Part shown: positions 62,809-64,000 of the stretch, in pieces | Numbering within the stretch: position 1 is the first letter of the stretch | Layout of the letters: every line of letters starts with the position of its first letter | DNA from: Ectorhizobium quercum | Lineage (GTDB): Bacteria; Pseudomonadota; Alphaproteobacteria; Rhizobiales; Rhizobiaceae | Direction: 5' to 3' | DNA length: 64,000 nucleotides | Assembly (NCBI RefSeq): GCF_026552795.1 | Contig: NZ_JANFPI010000005.1 | Location: 310,001-374,000, forward strand | The notes under the pieces: generated by a model | Seen by the model: only the letters and a program-made list of their open reading frames with translations | Database searches by the model: none | Told to the model about the DNA's origin: nothing | Program-made: the position numbers and the translations under genes

Positions 62809-64000
62809 ATGACATCCGATACAAGCGCCTTCATCGACCCCGTGAAACTGGAAAGACTGGCGACGACCGCCGTCAAGGTCGGGCTGCGGCTGGAAAAGGG
62901 GCAGGATCTCGTCATGACGGCACCGATCGGCGCGCTGCCGCTCGTGCGTCTCATCACCCGCGAAGCCTACAAGGCAGGCGCCGGCCTCGTCACCACGTTC
63001 TATTCCGACGAGGAAGCCATTCTCGCGCGTTATCGATATGCGCCCGACGAGAGCTTCGACCGCGCCAGCGGCTGGCTCTACGAGGGCATGGCGAAGGCCT
63101 TTGCCGGCAATGCGGCGCGGCTTGCCATTTCCGGCGACAATCCGATGATGCTGGCGGGACAGGACCCGGCCAGGGTGGCGCGCGCCAACCGCGCCAATTC
63201 CATGTCCTACAAGCCGGCGCTGGAGAAGATCTCCAATTTCGACATCAACTGGAACATCGTCTCCTATCCCAACCCCGCCTGGGCGAAGCAGGTTTTCCCG
63301 GACCTGCCGGAAGCCAAGGCCGTCGAAAAGCTGGCGGAGGCGATCTTCGCCGCCTCGCGCGTCGACCGCGACGATCCCGTCGCCGCCTGGGAGGAGCACA
63401 ACGCCAACCTCAGGAAGAAATCCTCCTGGCTGAACGGCGAGCGTTTCGCGGCGCTGCACTTCACCGGCCCCGGCACCGATCTCACGGTCGGCCTGGCCGA
63501 CGATCACGAATGGCATGGCGGCGCCTCCACGGCCAAGAACGGCATCACCTGCAATCCCAACATTCCGACCGAGGAAGTGTTCACCACGCCACATGCGCTG
63601 CGCGTCGAAGGCACGGTGTCGTCCACCAAGCCGCTGTCACATCAAGGGACGCTGATCGACGACATTCAGGTGCGCTTCGAGGGCGGCCGCATCGTCGAGG
63701 CGAAGGCGTCGAAGGGCGAGGAAGTGCTGAACAAGGTGCTCGACACCGACGAGGGCGCGCGGCGTTTGGGCGAAGTGGCGCTGGTGCCGCATTCCTCGCC
63801 GATCTCGCAGAGCGGCATCCTGTTCTACAACACGCTGTTCGACGAAAACGCCTCCTGCCACATCGCGCTCGGCCAGTGCTATTCCAAATGCTTCCTGAAC
63901 GGCGCATCGCTGTCGCAGGCGGAAATCGCGGCCAAGGGCGGCAATTCGAGCCTCATCCACATCGACTGGATGATCGGCTCCGACAAGGTGGATATCGACG
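62809..64000 (+). CDS. M29 family aminopeptidase (partial, runs off the right edge)
   Basis: The frame from ATG 62809 stays open to the window end and gives 397 residues, close to the full length of about 410-420 usual for the family. It has NIPTEEVFTTPH (metal-binding Glu), RRLGEVALVPHSSPI (metal-binding Glu and His), LFDENASCHIALG and IHIDWMIGS (His and Asp ligands), which together are the M29 (AmpS/PepS/aminopeptidase T) metal site. It releases N-terminal amino acids from peptides in the cytoplasm and needs two divalent metal ions. The last 15-20 residues are expected outside the window. Confidence 0.95.
   Translation, partial: MTSDTSAFIDPVKLERLATTAVKVGLRLEKGQDLVMTAPIGALPLVRLITREAYKAGAGLVTTFYSDEEAILARYRYAPDESFDRASGWLYEGMAKAFAGNAARLAISGDNPMMLAGQDPARVARANRANSMSYKPALEKISNFDINWNIVSYPNPAWAKQVFPDLPEAKAVEKLAEAIFAASRVDRDDPVAAWEEHNANLRKKSSWLNGERFAALHFTGPGTDLTVGLADDHEWHGGASTAKNGITCNPNIPTEEVFTTPHALRVEGTVSSTKPLSHQGTLIDDIQVRFEGGRIVEAKASKGEEVLNKVLDTDEGARRLGEVALVPHSSPISQSGILFYNTLFDENASCHIALGQCYSKCFLNGASLSQAEIAAKGGNSSLIHIDWMIGSDKVDID

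Overview
The window is a high-GC chromosomal-type segment from an alphaproteobacterium, most likely Rhizobiaceae. The evidence is a type II glutamine synthetase (glnII) paired with a gstI-like small gene, an rkpAGHIJ-type capsule lipid-carrier operon, and rhizobial-style intergenic palindromes. The genus cannot be fixed from the sequence alone. No transposase, phage gene, CRISPR array, rRNA or tRNA was recognised.

Left part (about 1.2-22.7 kb): a secondary-metabolite and glycan locus that I do not recognise as a characterised pathway. A one-module NRPS (formyltransferase, degenerate condensation-like segment, adenylation domain interrupted by a MupA/Atu3671-type luciferase-like monooxygenase, carrier protein) is followed in the same operon by a phosphopantetheinyl transferase, a GT4 glycosyltransferase and a secreted SGNH-type hydrolase. 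Divergent to it are a GT4 enzyme, a Wzx-type flippase and a GT2 enzyme. Next come a membrane GT2 on the opposite strand and a one-module PKS (KS-AT-KR-DH-ACP-TE). A methyltransferase and a GT8 enzyme flank the left side. Together these genes suggest a formyl-glycyl/polyketide acyl unit that is glycosylated or attached to a glycan and moved across the inner membrane.

Middle (23.3-28.6 kb): a membrane GGDEF-EAL protein, then glnII with a strong sigma-54 (-24/-12) promoter, divergent from gstI, then an unrecognised membrane-anchored protein.

Capsule region (28.5-62.2 kb): on the minus strand rkpA-rkpG-rkpH-rkpI-rkpJ, which build the fatty-acyl-like carrier and transfer functions of K-antigen. 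Divergent on the plus strand is an export operon: Wza/KpsD-like lipoprotein, methyltransferase, unknown protein, KpsE, KpsT, a second KpsE, KpsM and a two-domain GT2. After this come two AT-richer minus-strand genes, a multi-domain RgpF/GT2 glycosyltransferase and a methyltransferase with an 84-bp tandem repeat coding for coiled coil. Then follows dTDP-rhamnose synthesis (rmlC-rmlD-rmlA, with rmlB separated by another GT2 gene) and one more glycosyltransferase. The right edge holds housekeeping genes: a YbaK-type deacylase and the start of an M29 aminopeptidase.

Coordinates and motif positions were read by eye; domain boundaries are approximate.
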